From: Mycteria americana
Lineage: Eukaryota; Chordata; Aves; Ciconiiformes; Ciconiidae
Length of the DNA: 64,000 nucleotides
Direction: 5' to 3'
Assembly (NCBI RefSeq): GCF_035582795.1
Contig: NC_134366.1
Location: forward strand, 2,058,501-2,122,500
This document shows positions 62,512-64,000 of the stretch, in pieces. The notes under the pieces were generated by a model. The model did not search any database. It was not told the DNA's origin and worked only from the letters and a program-made list of their open reading frames with translations. Numbering within the stretch: the stretch's first letter is position 1; every line of letters starts with the position of its first letter. The position numbers and the translations under genes were made by a program.

Positions 62512-64000
62512 AATGTCGGTAAGGAAAATAGCTCAAACTTTTCAGTGTTTGTGGTTAGTGCTGACTAGTAGGTAACAGTCACAGCCTGGCAGGGGGTAAA
62601 AATGTTCTCGCTTTGATTTAATGGCTGCAAAAAGAACCCCCCCCCCTCCCCCAAAATGCACCCCCCTCTGTCCAGAAATGAAATGTCATCGAATGCCATG
62701 CCGCTTGGTGACAGCACTTTATAAACACGGCAACTGAATCTGCCTCCAACATCCTTGCGTATGCTGGCAGAAGCTGGCTGCAGTGAGTGCAAAAGGGCAT
62801 TGAGAACTGAGGCTGCGGGACATGCGCAGACCTTGTGGGTCTTGGAAGAAACTTGTTTTTCGGTGTCACCTTGCAGGTTCCGCTGCAAGGCCTGGAGAAA
62901 ACTGTCACGGGTCAGAGCACTTGTCAATATGATCAGGTTTTGGACGTTGACACCGTTGTAAGTAGACTGCAAAAAAACCAAAACAAAACTCTGAAACGTC
63001 AGCTCCAATTGTGGTTGTAGGAAAGTTCAGATTTGGCTTCTTTCTACATAAATAAATAAACTTCTAAATCAAGCAAAGGACCCCAGCAGGCTGAACTGAA
63101 AGGAAAAACTCGTGGTGGTGGCAGGGAGAGGGAAAAGGTTTCTCCTTCTTTTTTTTTTTTCCCCATCGGAATTTGAAATTTCAATAAAAGGGCAGGATTT
63201 AAAATTTCTGTCCTCTTGACCAACCTCCCAGCTGGGGCTCAGCTTTTCAGACTTGAGCCCCCTGGTGATGCTGGGGATGGGCAGGAACATCCAGTACAGC
63301 TGCGGTTACATAGCGAGATCAGAGCACACTGTTTTTCAGCTCACAATGAATAATGTCCTGCTTTGGAAAATAATTAAAAAAACCCAGCTAAAAACAACCC
63401 CCAGAGTATGAAGTATGGCAGATATTAGTTTGTGCTCGTGGATTTTCTACGGGGAAGTTTTGGCCCATTTGAAACTGGGGCTGGGTTACAGGGTGATTAT
63501 TTTGGGAGCGGCATGTGCGCTCTGCCTGCCAGCTTCGTGTAACAAAAGCAGAGCTCTCCTAGTTGCCAGCACATTATCATGGTGACTCTTTGGCAGCTTA
63601 ATGCTGTCTTTTTTCAAGACAGTTGCAGGGCAAGGGGTGTGATATTTTAAAGGGGTCCAGCTACTGTTTGATTTTGCAGGAGCTGCAAGTGCACAAGGAT
63701 GGACTGGATTTGCTGGGGGCTGGTAGCTGGCGTCATCCCATCCCTGGGAGGCCTTGGGGTGGTGATGGCTGCAATGCCCATGATGGAGAAAAATAACACC
63801 TTTGGGACAGAGCTGGGGAGAGTGATGTTTGCATCACATTGCACGGTGTGGAGTTGTGTCTGGGTATGTCTGGGAAAACCTTAGTATTTTCTATCAGGAC
63901 ACTGAAGCTCTTTTGTGTGTATTGCTGGGCTGCAAAACACTGTCAGACTAGACCTTGAAGGAAGAAAAGCAAGGTAGATGGTTGTGGTGACTGGTGCTGC

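Larger units (their letters stand above)
48951..64000 (+). other. Presumed first intron of the MYL3-like gene, running to the window edge
   Basis: Downstream of the GTACGT donor I looked for the segment that should follow the N-terminal arm and for EF-hand exons, and saw none on the + strand. The stretch holds MIR-like relics, a CpG-dense patch near 53190-53330, a decayed GT-rich minisatellite (53560-54110), a GAAA microsatellite, an A/G-rich tract, a CR1 tail with AT repeats, and otherwise unique sequence. If the gene model is right, the intron exceeds 15 kb. It is possible that the very short second exon (under 30 bases in mammals) was missed by eye. Confidence 0.4.

Noticed and set aside
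1..64000. CRISPR array, bacterial-type operons, rRNA or tRNA genes
   Set aside because: No regularly spaced identical repeats, no dense collinear coding, and no recognisable structural RNA gene were seen; a covariance-model scan could not be run.

Overview
The window looks like a gene-poor stretch of a bird nuclear genome. The evidence is a well-preserved 3' portion of a CR1 LINE (about 24907-25668), further CR1 3' tails ending in the bird-typical ATTCTATG-type repeat (about 44225-44328 and 61551-61762), an endogenous-retrovirus solo LTR of a family I know as abundant in birds (10832-11394, flanked by a 5-bp CACGG duplication), and a second copy of that LTR family in reverse (about 28702-28840). 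There is no operon structure, no dense coding and no CRISPR. I saw no tRNA or rRNA gene, but could not run a scan for them. The LTR family suggests a non-galliform bird, but I cannot name the species.

Only one gene is recognised with confidence. At 48816-48950 (+) lies the first coding exon of a muscle essential (alkali) myosin light chain, most like MYL3: 45 codons of Lys/Pro/Glu/Ala-rich N-terminal extension ending in the family motif before a GTACGT splice donor. Upstream are a MEF2 site overlapping a TATA box (48287-48298), a possible non-coding first exon ending at a consensus GTAAGT donor (48392), and a polypyrimidine tract with acceptor just before the start codon. None of the EF-hand exons was found in the remaining 15 kb, so the window probably ends inside a long first coding intron.

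Layout. 1-10826: non-coding, with MIR-like relics and a small tandem repeat. 10832-11394: solo LTR. 11400-23923: non-coding, with a G-quadruplex motif, small repeats and another MIR-like relic. 23924-29058: two exon-shaped open blocks on the + strand that I cannot assign to a family, with the CR1 and the reverse LTR between them. 29059-48286: non-coding, with a diverged 93-bp tandem duplication, a template-switch-like inverted/direct repeat, an ancient reverse CR1 relic and a young CR1 tail. 48287-48950: MYL3-like promoter and first coding exon. 48951-64000: presumed intron, with a CpG cluster, a Z-DNA-prone tract within a decayed minisatellite, MIR-like relics, a CR1 tail and AT microsatellites.

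Most open reading frames here are short and of unlikely composition; I treat them as chance. I found no convincing previously undescribed system. The items most worth a second look are the unassigned exon-like pair, the nested repeat at 33631-33726, and the myosin light chain promoter with its duplicated N-terminal codons.
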